Numbered from the stretch's first letter, positions 17,745-27,252 are shown. The stretch is 64,000 bases of DNA from Bifidobacterium aquikefiri (GCF_002259795.1 NZ_MWXA01000005.1:620001-684000), one strand, 5' to 3'. The notes: a model not told the origin generated them from the letters alone. Translations and numbers: made by a program.

Positions 17745-18812
17745 TCATGAATCTGCCGAGCTTTCGGCAACAGACTCCTTTTCGACCAGTGCGCAGTGAA
17801 TTCGTGCGTGTCTTCGTGACAGGCTGGGCAACGCTGCCCTGGTATGCGCATGCTTCACTGCATCATTCGCGTCGGCTCCATCAATCAGCGAGACAAGCTT
17901 CTGAGTACCCCAGTATCCCATCTCATAATGTGGCAACTCGATTGTCGTCAGATGCGGTGTGAACGTTTCTGCGATCACCTGGTGGTTATCGACCCCGACG
18001 ACGGAAATCTGCTTGCCGACCACGACTCCATGCTTGGCAGCCTCCATGTATACGCTCCATGCACGGGCATCGTTGAAACAGAAGAAACCATCGGGATGGA
18101 ATCGTTCCGTAAGCTCTTGAACCTCTTGCGATGTTTGCGTGCCAATGTGTGGGTGAATCACGAGGTTGTCATCAAACGGAAGACCCGCTTTCTCCAACAC
18201 TTGCCTATATCCCTGCATGCGTCCCTGCTCGGCATCCAGGTCGCCATCGGCGCCGATGTAGGCTATGCGTCTGCATCCGGCATCAATGAGCCTTGTCGTC
18301 GCATCCTTGCCGATCTGAATCTCATCGGGAACGATGGAGGGGATGTTCGATTGAGCCTCCCTCGCATCAAGAAGCACTAACGGATCCTTGCGCAAGGATT
18401 CAGGCACCTGCACAGTCTGGTTGAACATACGGGCATAGAGGAATCCATCGACTCCATACTGTTTCAACGTTGCAATTTCCTGAGCCTCCAGTTCGTCATC
18501 GCCATTCGTGTTCACGACCAGCAAGGTATAGCCGAGTTGCTGGGCGGCAGTTTGCGCACCCAGAATCAGCCGACCTGCAAATGGTGTCGTGGCGATTTCA
18601 TCACTGATGAAGCCCAGGATATATGTTCTGTTGGTTCGTATGCTTCTCGCCATTCTGTTGGGTTTATATCCGAGCCGCTGGGTCTCCTCATGAATTCTTT
18701 GAGCGAGTTCAGGACGGATGCGTCCATTTGCATGCCCATTCAGAACCAGGGATACCGCAGATATGGAAACTCCCAGGTCTTCCGCAATCTGCTTCATCGT
18801 TATATTGACCAT
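17745..18812 (-). CDS. LacI family regulator of the fructoside locus
   Basis: A 355-residue LacI-type repressor with helix-turn-helix ITMKQIAEDLGVSISAVSLV (residues 4-23), the hinge KPNRMARSIRTNRTYILG and a sugar-binding core with FICFND-type elements (GFFCFNDARAWSVY). GGAGGC precedes the ATG at 18812; an in-frame start at 18887 is less likely. It lies between the ABC importer genes and a GH32 gene on the same strand. The nearest plausible operators are TCAAACG-type sites at the promoter of the PfkB-led operon (24242-24278). Target assignment is inferred from position. Confidence 0.87.
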   Translation of the reverse strand: MVNITMKQIAEDLGVSISAVSLVLNGHANGRIRPELAQRIHEETQRLGYKPNRMARSIRTNRTYILGFISDEIATTPFAGRLILGAQTAAQQLGYTLLVVNTNGDDELEAQEIATLKQYGVDGFLYARMFNQTVQVPESLRKDPLVLLDAREAQSNIPSIVPDEIQIGKDATTRLIDAGCRRIAYIGADGDLDAEQGRMQGYRQVLEKAGLPFDDNLVIHPHIGTQTSQEVQELTERFHPDGFFCFNDARAWSVYMEAAKHGVVVGKQISVVGVDNHQVIAETFTPHLTTIELPHYEMGYWGTQKLVSLIDGADANDAVKHAHTRAALPSLSRRHARIHCALVEKESVAESSADS

Positions 18813-18928
18813 GAAACCCAGCCTCCATGCTGCTTGATCCACGTTCATCGCCACAACCCGTTGAAGAAGCGATGACTTTCTTCCCACTCACACTGTGTAC
18901 TGTAATTTCCGGAAATGAAATTCCCCGT

Positions 18929-19867
18929 TTATCCCTTTATGCCGCTGCTTGCAATGGAGTTGACGAACTGCTTCTGGAACAGTACGAACACTATGATAAT
19001 CGGCACCGTGATCAACGAGGAATATGCCATGATCTGACCCCAGGATGTGGTCATCTGCTGGAAGTACTGGACTCCGACCATAACAGGTCTCGTGCCCTCG
19101 GACTGCACGACCATGAGCGGCCATACGTATTGGTTCCACATGGGCAGGAAGCTGAGAATCACGACCGTTGCCGTTGCAGGTCCGGAAAGAGGCATGACTA
19201 TCCGGGAATAGATGTGGAACCATCCGGCACCATCCACCCTGGCCGCCTCATCCAATTCCTTAGGAATGGTCTCGAAATACTGCGTATACAGATATATGGA
19301 GAACGCACTTGCTATGAACGGAATGATCTGGACATACAGCGTATTGGTCCAACCCTTGGAGATGAAGAGCGTGAAATTGCTGATTGAAAACTTTGGAAGC
19401 TGGTTGATCCACCAAAGCAGTGGAATCGCATAGGTTTCGAAGGGCACCATCAACGTTGCCAGGATAAAGCCGAATATGATGGCCTTACCCCTCACCTTGA
19501 GCCGCGTCAATGCGAATGCGGCCATCGAGTTCACGACAACGCCCAAAGCGACAGAGAAAACCGTGATGATGACCGAATTCACCATAAATGTGACTACTGG
19601 AACCTTGAGAAAGACCTGACTATAGTTGTCCAATGAAAGCTGACCAACCGGAAGAAACGCCTTGAACGAGCTTATATCCGCCATGATCTCATCGTCAGGC
19701 TTGAACGACGAGACGACCATGAAGATAAGCGGGAACGCAAAGAGCGCTGCGAAAAGAATTCGCACAATCCATCCAAAGACGCTCAGATGTTGACTGCGTT
19801 GCCTGCGCACGCCGAAGTGATGTCCCCATGACCTGGTGCTGCCTGATGTATCAGTTGTCTGTGTCAT
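18929..19867 (-). CDS. carbohydrate ABC transporter permease, MalG type
   Basis: A 312-residue inner-membrane subunit with six predicted helices. The EAA loop (ELDEAARVDGAGWFHIYSRIVMP, near 216-238) that contacts the ATPase is well conserved, and the C-terminus ends GIKG as in this family. It is the last of three transporter genes, 16 bases after the MalF-type permease. No ATP-binding subunit is encoded nearby, so a shared MsiK-type ATPase encoded elsewhere is expected, as is usual in actinobacteria. Substrate inferred from the adjacent GH32 gene and kinase: a fructoside. Confidence 0.9.
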   Translation of the reverse strand: MTQTTDTSGSTRSWGHHFGVRRQRSQHLSVFGWIVRILFAALFAFPLIFMVVSSFKPDDEIMADISSFKAFLPVGQLSLDNYSQVFLKVPVVTFMVNSVIITVFSVALGVVVNSMAAFALTRLKVRGKAIIFGFILATLMVPFETYAIPLLWWINQLPKFSISNFTLFISKGWTNTLYVQIIPFIASAFSIYLYTQYFETIPKELDEAARVDGAGWFHIYSRIVMPLSGPATATVVILSFLPMWNQYVWPLMVVQSEGTRPVMVGVQYFQQMTTSWGQIMAYSSLITVPIIIVFVLFQKQFVNSIASSGIKG

Positions 19868-19883
19868 GATTCTTCTCCGATCC

Positions 19884-20810
19884 CTAATCCTTGTCCCTTG
19901 TCAGATACCGCAAGACCATGGTGATGATCAAGATAAGTACGAAATACACCAAGGTTATTGCTGATGCGTATCCGATCTCCTGCTGCTTGAATCCAGCCTG
20001 AATCGCCTGATACACCACTGTCGTCGTCGAATTCAGCGGTCCACCCGATGTCATGACGTTCACCTGGGTGAACACACTGGTTGCGGCGATGGTGATCGTG
20101 ACGAGAATCATGTTTCTTGTGCTTCGCAGACATGGCCAGGTGACGTGCTTGAACTGCTGCCAGGTGCTGCATCCATCAAGGTTTGCCGCTTCATAGAGAT
20201 CGTTTGGTATTGTCTGCAATCCGGAAAGCCAGATCAGCATATGGTTGCCCACAGCCTGCCAGATCGACATGAATATGATGGCTCCAAGAGCCGTCTTGGG
20301 ATTGTTGAGCCAATCGACACCCTTGAACATGCCGAAGGTCAGCTTCTGAAGGACAATGTTCAGCATGCCGTCATTCTGGTAGATGAAGAGCCATAGCAGA
20401 GATACCACGACCATGGAGGTAATGACGGGCAGGAAGTATATGGTCCGGAAGAAAACCGAACTGCGCACCTTCTTGTTGATGAGCACTGCGAGCAAAAGTC
20501 CCAATCCTGCCTGAACAGGGACGACCACGACCGTAAAAATCGTGACGTTCTTCAATGCGGCCCAGAATGCCGAGTCCGCAAACATCGCAGCGAAGTTGGT
20601 TAAACCTACGAACTGCGGTGATGTGGAAGACACCAGCCTGGCATTGGTGAACGCCAGTATGAAAGATAGACAGACAGGAACTACCACAAAGAGAAGCAGC
20701 AGTAATGTTGCAGGAACCAGCATGAGTGTACCCGTGCGATTCTCGATCTGCAGTTCCAGATTCTGCTTGGATGCCTTGCGATTGAACTTTTTGCTCGCAG
20801 CAATCATCAT
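19884..20810 (-). CDS. carbohydrate ABC transporter permease, MalF type
   Basis: A 308-residue permease with six predicted helices. The EAA loop reads DLYEAANLDGCSTWQQFKHVTWP near residue 215, and TSGGPLNSTTTVVYQAIQAGFKQQEIGYASA near 255 is typical of MalF-class subunits. It lies 16 bases after the binding-protein gene and 16 bases before the MalG-type gene, so the three are co-transcribed. It forms the heterodimeric channel with its neighbour. Confidence 0.9.
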   Translation of the reverse strand: MMIAASKKFNRKASKQNLELQIENRTGTLMLVPATLLLLLFVVVPVCLSFILAFTNARLVSSTSPQFVGLTNFAAMFADSAFWAALKNVTIFTVVVVPVQAGLGLLLAVLINKKVRSSVFFRTIYFLPVITSMVVVSLLWLFIYQNDGMLNIVLQKLTFGMFKGVDWLNNPKTALGAIIFMSIWQAVGNHMLIWLSGLQTIPNDLYEAANLDGCSTWQQFKHVTWPCLRSTRNMILVTITIAATSVFTQVNVMTSGGPLNSTTTVVYQAIQAGFKQQEIGYASAITLVYFVLILIITMVLRYLTRDKD

Positions 20811-20826
20811 TCCCCCTTAGCGCTAC

Positions 20827-22152
20827 TTAAGCCTTGTAGCCATTATTTGTCTTGATATTGCTGTCGATGCTGCTGGTGAGCTTGTCCAGAGTCGACTGCG
20901 CATCGGCGCCATTGAGAATGTCGCTGAGCGAGGTTGCAAATTGACTCTGAATATATGAATATGCAGGAGTCAATGGTCTCATCACAACCTTCTTCTTGGA
21001 AATTTCAACGAAGACTTCCATACTTCCACCCTTGTCGAATTCAGGAACAAGCTTTCGAGCTCCCTCACTCGCAGGAATGTTCATGCCGGCCTTGGAAGCC
21101 GCAGCCATATATTTGTCCTGCAGCGAGAAGCGAATGTAGTCCTGGGCAGCAGCCTTGTTGTTGCAGGTCTTGGTAAGAGCAGTCTCCCATGAACCGCCGG
21201 GGCTGATAAGTCCCTTGCCGAAATCTGCCATTGGCATGCTCACGATATCGTCTTTGTCCTTTGCATACTGGTTGAAGGACGACCATGACCACATGCCGCC
21301 ATACAGCAATCCCACCTTGTTATTTGCAAATGCGAGAGCCGTATCGGATGCACCCTTGGAACTGGTATATCCCTTGGTGACCAGGTTTCTCATCCACTTT
21401 GCGAACTTCACTGCAGCGGCACCGTTGAGTGAACCGTCAGCACTTTGATAATCGGATCGGTTGATGAGATCCCCGCCAAAGGATTGCAGGATTGGACTGA
21501 ATCCATAGGAATACCATTCACTGGTGGTGTCCTTCGTGCCCATTTCGAATGGATACGTCCATTGATTGCTCGCCTTCATCTTCGCGAGAGCGTCTTCCAA
21601 TTCCGATTGGCTCCATGGATCGTCAACCGTCGCGATGCGGATGCCCAGCTTCTTGAGCACCGATTTACGGGCAAACAGTCCGACGGTTGCATCATAGTTT
21701 CCAAGCCCATAGGTCTTGCCGTTGTATTTTCCAACCGTCGAAGGTAACAGGTCCTTCGTGCGCGCCAACAGCTTCGCATCGGTCAGCGGCGTGAGAATTC
21801 CCGACCACGCCCAGTTAGGAATGTTCGGCTCGTCCACCGCGACGACGCAAGGCAATGTTCCACCGGATGCCGCCGATGTGACTGACGTGTTATATGAAGT
21901 CGAAGGGAAGGTCTGCAACTTCACCGTTGCCTTCTTGCTTGAGCTGGCATTGTAGTCCTTGATCGCCTGCTTCAGCACCTTCAGCTCGCCATCGTTGCCC
22001 GCCAGCTGAGACCATACCGTTATCTCGTTGGAATTGGAATCGGAACCTGCACTCGATGTGCTGATCCCGCATCCCGATGTTGCCATCACACCGGCAACGA
22101 TCAGCGTGATCGCCGATCCAACCAGTGCTCGACGCACATGAAAAACTGACAT
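20827..22152 (-). CDS. sugar-binding lipoprotein of the ABC importer
   Basis: A 441-residue extracellular solute-binding protein (family 1). The signal peptide has a lipobox ending TSGC near residue 28, so the mature protein is lipid-anchored outside the membrane. EITVWSQLAGNDGELKVLKQAIKDYN is the usual start of the mature fold. It captures the sugar for the two downstream permeases. The gene follows the ADP-ribosylglycohydrolase-like gene by 75 bases on the same strand. A direct substrate assignment is not possible; the GH32 neighbour suggests a fructose-containing oligosaccharide. Confidence 0.9.
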   Translation of the reverse strand: MSVFHVRRALVGSAITLIVAGVMATSGCGISTSSAGSDSNSNEITVWSQLAGNDGELKVLKQAIKDYNASSSKKATVKLQTFPSTSYNTSVTSAASGGTLPCVVAVDEPNIPNWAWSGILTPLTDAKLLARTKDLLPSTVGKYNGKTYGLGNYDATVGLFARKSVLKKLGIRIATVDDPWSQSELEDALAKMKASNQWTYPFEMGTKDTTSEWYSYGFSPILQSFGGDLINRSDYQSADGSLNGAAAVKFAKWMRNLVTKGYTSSKGASDTALAFANNKVGLLYGGMWSWSSFNQYAKDKDDIVSMPMADFGKGLISPGGSWETALTKTCNNKAAAQDYIRFSLQDKYMAAASKAGMNIPASEGARKLVPEFDKGGSMEVFVEISKKKVVMRPLTPAYSYIQSQFATSLSDILNGADAQSTLDKLTSSIDSNIKTNNGYKA

Positions 22153-22227
22153 ATTTCCCCCTTGTTTCTTGTTTTGTGATGCTCTATTCCCATGCCCTTC
22201 ATTGAGATGAAAATAGAAAAGTTACAG

Positions 22228-23229
22228 TTAACGTTTGGCTTTCACCAGTTGCGACAAACCGAAAGCCACATTGTTGAAATCTATGGAGTTTGCTGCAATC
22301 AGCGTTGATTTCTCACTGTCCAGAAGATTGCAGTTGACGCTTCCGCACATTCCGCCGCAAATCGCTCCGATGGTGTCGGTATCCCCGCCAATGTTTGCGG
22401 AAACACCTACGCACTTGCGCAAATCCGCCCTGTATCGAAATACGATGGTCACTGCCGCAGGAACCGTCTGAATGGTTTCTAGGCCTGTGCCCAAAAATGA
22501 ATATAACTCGTCCTGGAATGCCTCCTCGCTTGTCAAGCCCGCAATCCTGCGCCCATATGCCATGCGTTTCGCGATACTGGGGGTAGGAAGTTTATTGCCT
22601 CGCGTTTCTGCCTCTTGAGCTGCAGCAAAGGCAATATCGTAGTACTGGTTCCAATCAACGTCTTCATTCATGAAGAGAAAGCTGTCGAGTGCCGCAATCA
22701 CCGATGCACCTTGAATCGCAATCTGCGTGTTGTGCGTCGGCTTGCATATGGCAGCAACGTTCTCCACCAATTGCGGAAGATCAAGGCATGAGGACACAAG
22801 CCCGATGGGAGCGATTTTCATGGCGGCACCATTCGTGGTCCCCCAAATTCCGGACTGTTCCATCGAAACGCCGCGCTCGATCGCTTCGATTGCCCGTCGC
22901 GTGCTTGGACCGACGACTGAGGAACTTTTCTCATCGTGGTGAAGCCAATCCGTCAGATAGTCCACAAAATCATGCGAATCGATCCTTCCGCCTGAATCGA
23001 TGAGCATTTTACTCATGAATATGGTGTTTTCGGTATCGTCCGTGACCGTTCCAGCATCGAGATGACGAATGAAGGTTCCAACATCGGAGGGACTGGGCAT
23101 CAGCGTGCTCAGCGTTCCATAGCGTTCGGCTATTTGTTGCCGGGTAAGATTTTCCGTCGGCATGCCCATGGCATCGCCGTAGGCGATTGAGAGCAGTACG
23201 TTCAGCACTGACTGTGTTACGTCATTCAT
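22228..23229 (-). CDS. ADP-ribosylglycohydrolase (DraG) family protein in a sugar operon
   Basis: A 333-residue protein of the all-helical ADP-ribosylglycohydrolase fold, which uses two Mg ions. Key patterns are present: AYGDAMGMPTE near residue 17, TDDTENT near 60 (metal-binding Thr-Asp-Asp), and GGDTDTIGAICGGMCG near 280 (second metal cluster). Known members remove ADP-ribose from arginine or other groups, cleaving an N-glycosidic or related bond. Its start overlaps the end of the PfkB gene by eight bases, and importer genes follow, so it is co-expressed with sugar uptake. That context suggests a metabolic role, such as cleaving an N- or O-glycosidic bond in an imported compound, rather than protein de-ADP-ribosylation. 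This is inference. Confidence 0.8.
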   Translation of the reverse strand: MNDVTQSVLNVLLSIAYGDAMGMPTENLTRQQIAERYGTLSTLMPSPSDVGTFIRHLDAGTVTDDTENTIFMSKMLIDSGGRIDSHDFVDYLTDWLHHDEKSSSVVGPSTRRAIEAIERGVSMEQSGIWGTTNGAAMKIAPIGLVSSCLDLPQLVENVAAICKPTHNTQIAIQGASVIAALDSFLFMNEDVDWNQYYDIAFAAAQEAETRGNKLPTPSIAKRMAYGRRIAGLTSEEAFQDELYSFLGTGLETIQTVPAAVTIVFRYRADLRKCVGVSANIGGDTDTIGAICGGMCGSVNCNLLDSEKSTLIAANSIDFNNVAFGLSQLVKAKR

Positions 23230-24172
23230 GCGTTACCTCCAAGGAATGCGTTGAGAGAAAATTGCTTGCCTGAGTGAAATCAGGAGATGATTGGGCTCCC
23301 AATTCCTGGCATGTCATCGCGGCGCATGCAGAAGAGAACAGCAAGGAGTCCCGCAATGGCCGTGCACCGATGAGCAGCTGGGTCATGAAGGCTCCGATGA
23401 AGGCGTCACCGGCTCCTGTCGTGTCCTTGACTGCAACGTCAAAAGCCGGGAGCGTAACGGTTCGACCGTCTTCGTCACAGGCCGCAACACCTTGGTCAGC
23501 TAGCGTGAGGACTATGGTGCCTGCAAAGAATTGGCGGATAAAGGATATCTGTTCTTGGGGATCATCGCTGCCAGACCATGGGCGAATGCTTGCCTGACAT
23601 GGGGCAAAGACATCGACATAGCGCAGGAATCGGCGGATGAACGTTGTATCTATTCCCTTGGCAAGAACGGTCTGCAAATCTTCCTGAAGATTGAGCACGA
23701 CCTTTTTGCCAAGCTCCTTTGCCTGCCGGGCAGCCTTGAGCGAGAGTTCAGGAGGGTTCAGGTCCAGATACAGTACAGATGTCTCGTCGACAAGTTCAAG
23801 GCGAGCCTCTTCCTCGTTCAAGGCAGGCATGCCTTCACCACCATCGAGAATCAGACATTTTTCGCCGTCGCCGTCAACATAGATGAGGCAATGCGGTGCG
23901 GGATATCCGTGTGTGTCCGAAATTACACCTCTGACATCAATTCCATCGCGCACAAGGAAGTCGATGATCCGTCTGCTGTCATCGTCATTGGAAACCTTGG
24001 AAATGGATGCCGTCTGGGCTCCCAGCTTCTGAGCCTGAACAAGAACGTTGACGCCGCTGCCACCAAGCGTGCGGTGCGTGGACAAAACCGTGGAGAACCC
24101 GTCACGAATGGGCAGATGATCTACTACTTGTATGGTGTCGAGTGCGACACCTCCAATACCTAGGATATCCAT
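23222..24172 (-). CDS. PfkB family sugar kinase (ribokinase/fructokinase-like)
   Basis: A 316-residue kinase. The N-terminal GIGGVALDTIQVVDHLP and LGGSGVNVLVQAQKLGA match PfkB signature 1, and signature 2 is DTTGAGDAFIGAF near 252 with catalytic Asp. It should phosphorylate a monosaccharide or nucleoside released after import. ATGGAGGAGAGT directly before the ATG at 24172 supplies the Shine-Dalgarno; longer in-frame starts exist but add a Cys-rich stretch that looks untranslated. It is first in the operon, overlapping the next gene by eight bases. With GH32 enzymes nearby a fructokinase is plausible; with the DraG-fold partner a ribokinase-type activity is equally possible. Confidence 0.82.
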   Translation of the reverse strand: MDILGIGGVALDTIQVVDHLPIRDGFSTVLSTHRTLGGSGVNVLVQAQKLGAQTASISKVSNDDDSRRIIDFLVRDGIDVRGVISDTHGYPAPHCLIYVDGDGEKCLILDGGEGMPALNEEEARLELVDETSVLYLDLNPPELSLKAARQAKELGKKVVLNLQEDLQTVLAKGIDTTFIRRFLRYVDVFAPCQASIRPWSGSDDPQEQISFIRQFFAGTIVLTLADQGVAACDEDGRTVTLPAFDVAVKDTTGAGDAFIGAFMTQLLIGARPLRDSLLFSSACAAMTCQELGAQSSPDFTQASNFLSTHSLEVTHE

Positions 24173-24241
24173 ACTCTCCTCCATGAGAGAAGCAGCTTCA
24201 TCACTGCCAGAATTACAACCCCTACATACCCAACACATCAC

Positions 24242-24278
24242 ACAGTAATACATCAAACGTTTTTCGTCAAACGCTTGA
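24242..24278 (-). promoter_or_regulatory. promoter and LacI-type operator of the PfkB-led operon
   Basis: On the minus strand TTGACG (24270-24265) and TACTGT (24247-24242) are 17 bases apart. The near-palindrome TCAAACGCTTGA (24267-24278, plus-strand reading) covers the -35 box, and a second half, TCAAACGTTT, lies in the spacer at 24253-24262. This fits repression by the LacI regulator at 17745-18812. Confidence 0.6.
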
Positions 24279-24497
24279 CGTGTCTGGAATGCAAAAGTCG
24301 GCCATGAATATCGGGATCGCTGATATCGCTGGTCAATCATCGAAATTCCAGAATTTTTCATCACCATCATCATCTGACGTCGAGCAATGGCGACTGGTAA
24401 CCATAAACGATTTCATCGAGCAACTCTTGTCCGCGTCGATAGCTGGCTTGACCTGAACACCCAGTCCTACTCCCACAAGAGACAAGAGACGATTTTC

Positions 24498-24717
24498 CAC
24501 ACATTTCTGTGCCTGTTAACCCCTATTGACCCAGATCTCTCGACTCGCTGCGCTCGCTCGAGATGACAAGGGAGACGAATTCGATCGGGATGACGCTCGA
24601 GATGACGGGGACACACTTTTTTGCCTATTAACCCAAAAAACGACTCCCAAAGCACAACCTGAGCATTATGAGCGTTATGCAGCAGATAACACCCGAACAC
24701 ACTGTTGCCTATTAACC
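24498..24717. repeat. dispersed palindromic repeat cluster, copy 3
   Basis: CTCGACTCGCTGCGCTCGCTCGAGATGAC at about 24538-24567 (given in two overlapping pieces of the family core CTCGACT and CTCGAGATGAC) is accompanied by three end-modules of the CACACTTTTTTGCCTATTAA type at about 24498, 24608 and 24697, all in the same orientation. This fills the space between the PfkB operon promoter and tRNA-Glu; no gene is seen from 24279 to 24724. Confidence 0.75.
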
Positions 24718-24724
24718 TTTAATA

Positions 24725-24752
24725 CAAAAAAGCCGCTGATCGCTCAGCGGCT
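24725..24752 (-). terminator. Rho-independent terminator of tRNA-Glu
   Basis: On the minus strand AGCCGCTGA-GCGA-TCAGCGGCT is followed by TTTTTT. It begins eight bases past the tRNA 3' end. Confidence 0.88.
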
Positions 24753-24759
24753 GTATGAG

Positions 24760-24831
24760 TACCCCCGGAGAGAGTCGGACTCTCGTTGTCAGATTGAAAG
24801 TCTGGTGTCCTAACCGTTAGACGACGGGGGC
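24760..24831 (-). tRNA. tRNA-Glu (anticodon TTC)
   Basis: The reverse strand folds as a cloverleaf: acceptor GCCCCCG/CGGGGGT, anticodon stem CCAGA/TCTGA with loop CTTTCAA holding TTC, T arm GAGAG-TCCGACT-CTCTC. CCA is not encoded. The first acceptor pair is G-U. It is followed by a strong terminator. Confidence 0.92.
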
Positions 24832-25080
24832 AAACAAAAACATCATACGCAAAACTAGCAAATAGGGCAAGCCGGCGTGGCTCTATGTCGAATATGACGA
24901 TTCCTTTGCATCAGCACACAGGGAATCAACCACCATTAATCCAGATATCGAGTTTTGTTGCCTTTTTTCATGTGTCCCCGAGTATTGCCTCAGAATCGCA
25001 ACGTAACTAAGCCATTTTCGAAGCTGCAATGTTGAAATTTGCCACAAAACTCGTGTTCTCAAAAATCCAACACCAAATTT

Positions 25081-25947
25081 TCATGCTCTATAGGTGAAAT
25101 CATGGATGATCCGACCAGCCTTTATGCCTTTTTGCTCGAAATTGGTCAAGACTCGACCAGCAAATCGTGACGATTCGATGAACTCCCCATGAGGGAGCTT
25201 GTCCGCATCCGTCGCAGTCCCTTTACCGACATGTTCTATCGGAAGCTGCACTGCAAGATTGCCGTCATTGTGTAAAAATCCGCAGGAATCCAGTACTTCG
25301 TGAATATGAAGTGCATAATCATCGATATCGGTGGCTATTCGCCATGCACCATGAGGTTCGAGCGCGAACGCGATGCTTCGTGCAAAGTCAACCTGAATGA
25401 TTCGGCGCTTATGATGCTTCATCTTTGGCCATGGATCGGGGAAGAAGGTCCACACTTCCGCCACACTCCCCCGCTCACATGATGCCAGCAGTTCAGGAGC
25501 GTTGACCTGAGCGATTCTAAGGTTGGTCAATCCCTGCTTTCCCGCCATGAGCATCGTATGAGCCAGTCCGGCAGTATATACTTCCAAGGCAAGAAAATTC
25601 ATATCGGGATGCTTGGTCGCTGCCGAGACTATGTTTTCGCCCTGACCCGTTCCCACTTCAATGATCAAGGGATGAGAGTTCCCCCAGATTGTGTGGATGA
25701 ATGCCCGATTGAGAATGAAACTCTGAGGAACTTCAAGGCTTGCATGTTCTGCCTCTTCTACCGATTCAAGCGAATGTCCTTCAAAGCCGGGAGCCATATC
25801 GATAAGGAATTGGTCGTGATAGGCATCCCATGCGCGCATCAGTCTTGGATCAATATGTCCAGAGCGCCGCACATACGACACTATTGAACGTCGCCCCTTG
25901 TATTCAAGTGAATCATTGTGCGTATCCATCGGCACTTCTGCGCTCAT
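25081..25947 (-). CDS. trmB: tRNA (guanine-N7-)-methyltransferase
   Basis: A 288-residue SAM-dependent enzyme that makes m7G46 in tRNA. SAM motif [17 protein letters not shown] near residue 99, [10 protein letters not shown] near 122, and the family hallmark [18 protein letters not shown] near 163 are clear. The N-terminus is longer than in E. coli, as is common in actinobacteria. AAGGAGTG just before the ATG at 25947 sets the start; an upstream in-frame start at 25980 would read through that site. It is divergent from galE. The 249 bases between tRNA-Glu and this gene show nothing I can name. Confidence 0.93.
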   Translation of the reverse strand: MSAEVPMDTHNDSLEYKGRRSIVSYVRRSGHIDPRLMRAWDAYHDQFLIDMAPGFEGHSLESVEEAEHASLEVPQSFILNRAFIHTIWGNSHPLIIEVGTGQGENIVSAATKHPDMNFLALEVYTAGLAHTMLMAGKQGLTNLRIAQVNAPELLASCERGSVAEVWTFFPDPWPKMKHHKRRIIQVDFARSIAFALEPHGAWRIATDIDDYALHIHEVLDSCGFLHNDGNLAVQLPIEHVGKGTATDADKLPHGEFIESSRFAGRVLTNFEQKGIKAGRIIHDFTYRA

Positions 25948-26178
25948 ACGGCACTCCTTATTTATATATAAAGCCGACATTAAACGATATCATCAAAGCG
26001 GTTAATCATGAGACCTCCGAGAATCCACGAGAGGATCGTTGTTCAATGATGTTCATGTGATATACTAAAAACGAAAAAAATCGAACATAATGAAGCAAAT
26101 GTGAACACAATTCATTGACTCTCTGCACCTCGTGTGCACTGCTGCACAGTCGTTCACAAACTCCAAGAAAGGCTACTT

Positions 26179-27189
26179 ATGACAGTTCTCGTCACTGGTG
26201 GATGCGGATATATTGGCGCCCATGTTGTTCATGCCCTTCATCAGGCAGGTCAGAAGGTCGTCGTCGTTGACGACTTGAGCTATGGGAAACCGACTCGAAT
26301 CGAAGGTGCCCGCCTGTACGGTGCCGATGTCTCTGCACCAGGCTCTGATAAACGCATCGCCGAAATCATCAAGGACAACGATGTCGATTCGGTCATTCAC
26401 TTCGCAGCACGCAAGCAGGTCGGTGAATCCGTTGCAAAGCCGCTGTGGTATTACCAGCAGAATATCAATGGCATGCTCAACGTTCTGCAAGGCATGGCAA
26501 CTGCAGGAGCAAAGAAGCTCGTGTTCTCCAGCTCTGCTGCAACATATGGAGTGCCTCCAGTAGACGTTGTTCCTGAAGATGTCGTTCCTATGGTTCCGAT
26601 CAATCCCTATGGCCAGACCAAGCTCTTCGGGGAGTGGATGGCGCGCGCGTGTGAAGAGCCATTCGGCATCCGCTTCTGTGCCCTTCGCTACTTCAATGTT
26701 GCAGGCTGCGGTCCCGTTGAACTCGAGGATCCAGCAATCCTGAATCTGATTCCCATGCTCTTCGACCGTCTGAAGCAAGGCAAGGCACCTGCCATCTTCG
26801 GCGATGACTACCCGACGCCAGACGGCACATGCGTCCGCGATTACATTCATGTCGCAGACCTTGCCGATGCCCATATTGCTGCACTGCACTATCTCGACCG
26901 CGATGAGCGCAAGTACGATGCCTTCAATGTTGGCACTGGAGAGGGCACATCCGTTCGCCAGATCGTGGACGAAGTCAAGAAGGTCACCGGACTTCCATTC
27001 ACCGAGGCAGTCATGGCTCGTCGCGCTGGCGATCCACCGCACCTCATCGGTTCCCCGAAGCGCATCAACGAAGAGATGGGGTGGCATGCACAATACGGTG
27101 TCGAAGACATCGTCAAGTCCGCCTGGGACGCATGGCAGGCCAATCCAGAACATCACATCGACGTTGAGAACTGGAAGCAAAACGACTGA
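26179..27189 (+). CDS. galE: UDP-glucose 4-epimerase
   Basis: A 336-residue extended SDR enzyme that interconverts UDP-glucose and UDP-galactose in the Leloir pathway and supplies UDP-galactose for glycans. It has the NAD-binding GGCGYIGAH near residue 6, SSSAATYG near 121 and NPYGQTK (catalytic Tyr and Lys) near 147, then the sugar-binding LRYFNVAG near 173 and VRDYIHVADLA near 233. AAGAAAGG before the ATG at 26179 fixes the start. Monocistronic, followed by a hairpin at 27212-27252. Confidence 0.93.
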   Translation: MTVLVTGGCGYIGAHVVHALHQAGQKVVVVDDLSYGKPTRIEGARLYGADVSAPGSDKRIAEIIKDNDVDSVIHFAARKQVGESVAKPLWYYQQNINGMLNVLQGMATAGAKKLVFSSSAATYGVPPVDVVPEDVVPMVPINPYGQTKLFGEWMARACEEPFGIRFCALRYFNVAGCGPVELEDPAILNLIPMLFDRLKQGKAPAIFGDDYPTPDGTCVRDYIHVADLADAHIAALHYLDRDERKYDAFNVGTGEGTSVRQIVDEVKKVTGLPFTEAVMARRAGDPPHLIGSPKRINEEMGWHAQYGVEDIVKSAWDAWQANPEHHIDVENWKQND

Positions 27190-27211
27190 GCATCAGCTCA
27201 GCTGATCAATT

Positions 27212-27252
27212 CGTCTCGCCAAGGGAAGATTCCAATCTCTCTTGGCGAGACG
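27212..27252 (+). terminator. hairpin terminator after galE
   Basis: CGTCTCGCCAAG (27212-27223) pairs perfectly with CTTGGCGAGACG (27241-27252); the loop is 17 bases. Only a weak T-run follows (CTTGTATATA). Confidence 0.65.

Noticed and set aside
26173-27180. Long minus-strand frame opposite galE
   Set aside because: Shadow of the galE codon pattern; galE motifs are complete on the plus strand.
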